From the NCBI GenBank assembly GCA_963811705.1, contig CAWESL010000017.1:98799-162798 (forward strand): a stretch of 64,000 nucleotides of DNA, given 5' to 3'. The notes under the pieces were generated by a model. That model did no database searches. It was given only the letters and a program-made list of their open reading frames with translations, and was not told the origin of the DNA. This stretch comes from DATJPR01 sp963811705 (GTDB lineage: Bacteria > Bacteroidota > Ignavibacteria > UBA10030 > UBA6906). Below are positions 62,812 through 64,000 of this stretch, one piece after another (position 1 is the stretch's first letter; each line of letters opens with the position of its first letter). The position numbers and the translations under genes were made by a program.

Positions 62812-64000
62812 TGTAGTTGCTGCTATAAATGACCAGACATTGTCTGGGATCCTCGATTCACATATCATCTCCAACGACGATCGGGATGGCGATAGCGTTG
62901 CCGATACTTCGAAAGGGTCCCCTCAGCATGTTGATCCTGCGATATTCGACTCCACACAATGTAGTATGCAGAGCACTCTTAGGTGAGCGATTTTCCACAA
63001 AGCCCCTTTCGTGGGTCATCGATGAGATGCGTTCCTCCGGCATCTGACCAACAAGATCGATACGGTTAGGTCCGAAGCTGACAAAAAGAAGAAGCCCGAA
63101 GCGGCCCTTCTTCCCTATTTCACATTCGCGCATTTCAGCGAGAACAAGAGGGACAAGGTTCATTCAAGTCGACGAAATTCATCCTCATTGACATCGACCA
63201 TGTCGCATATCGCCTCAAGGATCTCGTGGAGAAGTTCAGGACATAGTCGGATTCCTTTTGTTTTTGTTTCTCCGTTTGGAGATGGTTTGAAGGTTGTATT
63301 CGCACTGTGAGAATTCATCACCGACAATCCGACGTATCAAAGGGGATACAAACATTTCCAGGGTTTGATGAAGGAATGGATGCAGTTGAACCGGATACTC
63401 GACAATCGATGCCCCCCACTGCTGTTTCTTGTCTCTGATGCTCATTTGCATGTCATTTGGCAGCCGATCTCCTGATCTCCCTGCGATTGAGCTGAATGTC
63501 ATTCAGCTTCCGGCAAAGGAGAGGGAACATAGTGGATCTGCTCATTCTTATGGGAGGAGTCGCCGAATCTGGTCGGCATCTGGCACCAACACGGCTCGCT
63601 TCCTTCTACAAGAATAAGGGGTGGACTACCTCGCAACCTTTGCGACGATGAAGTCATGGAACCAGATCAGCAAGCCTCCATTGGACGAAGCAGAGTTGGA
63701 GAAAACGATCTACAATGTTTTCAAGCGCGATAACTACGGAACCAGAGACAGAGTCCTCCCGAAGGAAAGAAAGATGTGGACAGGCGAAGAGTTGGGGGAT
63801 TTTGCCGAGAACCATCCATTGGTGGAGCTTGTCGAAGGTGTTCTTTCCCGATGAAGCAGTGTATATGCTCGCCGGACAGGACAAGTAGGGGAAATCGATC
63901 CTGGCGATGAATCTCGCGCTATCCGTTGCGGGGACAAAAGATCACTTCCTGTCGTAGCACATTATGAAACACGGTCCCGTCGTGTATTTCAACAACGAGC
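62765..64000 (+). pseudogene. frameshifted BT4734-type primase / AAA+ helicase, runs off the window
   Basis: In three alternating frames one can read a start (HVDPAIFDSTQ, ending at 62986), KKKKPEAALLPYFTFAHFSE (about 63075-63140), FILIDIDHVAYRLKDLVEKF (about 63175-63240), FVFVSPFGDGLKVVF, then a PriCT-like SWNQISKPPLDEAELEKTI (about 63655-63715). Last comes an AAA-type AVYMLAGQDK-stop-GKSILAMN around 63855-63915, with a TAG inside the P-loop. At least five shifts or stops break it. BT4734-like primases are typical of Bacteroidota mobile elements. Confidence 0.7.

Overview
The window reads as a chromosomal segment of an uncultured, Gram-negative member of the Bacteroidota/FCB group, plausibly near the Ignavibacteria or Kryptonia-type lineages. 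This rests on LPS-type genes (LpxL-like acyltransferase, WaaF-like heptosyltransferase, MsbA-like exporter, O-antigen ligase), a GWxTD-family protein, tandem SLC45-like sugar symporters, and a BT4734-type primase remnant in the accessory part. No rRNA or marker set is present, so the placement is inference.

Layout of the core part (1-51.7 kb). 1-8.4 kb: an alpha-glucan region with the end of a GH13 enzyme and two MFS sugar symporters, facing a minus-strand operon of a secreted CBM48-like esterase, a debranching-enzyme-like glucosidase and an SDR. 8.4-13.8 kb: a small membrane protein, a response regulator, a YjbQ protein, a GWxTD protein and LPS genes ending in TsaC. 13.8-19.9 kb: a PIG-L deacetylase overlapping an Fbp-type ABC importer. 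20-25.7 kb: tRNA-Arg, a TPR protein and a partner-switching module (two SpoIIE-type phosphatases, STAS protein, RsbW-like kinase). 26-35.4 kb: a degenerate tyrosine recombinase, leuS, an LPS export and ligation cluster and nadK. 35.5-43.6 kb: a cytochrome-like lipoprotein, a DUF4013 protein, tRNA-Ala, an ABC exporter, a frameshifted thioredoxin-domain protein, arfB and a DUF47-Pit phosphate pair. 43.6-51.7 kb: a cold-shock gene with a long leader, then a complete histidine operon (hisZ-G-D-C-B-H-A-F-IE) preceded by a His-rich leader peptide and a strong terminator, which is a classical attenuator arrangement.

The accessory part begins at a tRNA-Asn gene (52.05 kb). Before it lie two tandem 5'-half copies of the same tRNA, interrupted by GC-rich palindromes, all downstream of a near-consensus sigma70 promoter. 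After it come a large serine recombinase whose reading frame runs antisense into the tRNA, and a gene for what appears to be a single fusion protein: a spore-photoproduct-lyase-like radical SAM domain joined through a Pro-rich linker to an MCM-like AAA+ helicase. That gene is split by a 1415-bp IS481-like insertion with a 6-bp target duplication; removing the insertion and one duplicate restores one continuous frame of about 1117 codons. Further on are small unrecognised genes, an XRE-type regulator, a DUF5131 (phage Gp37/Gp68-like) protein, a DUF5659-like protein, and a heavily frameshifted primase-helicase remnant running off the window. This looks like a decaying integrative element.

The strongest candidates for something new are the radical SAM-MCM fusion, the tRNA-Asn half-copy array, and the his attenuator in this lineage.
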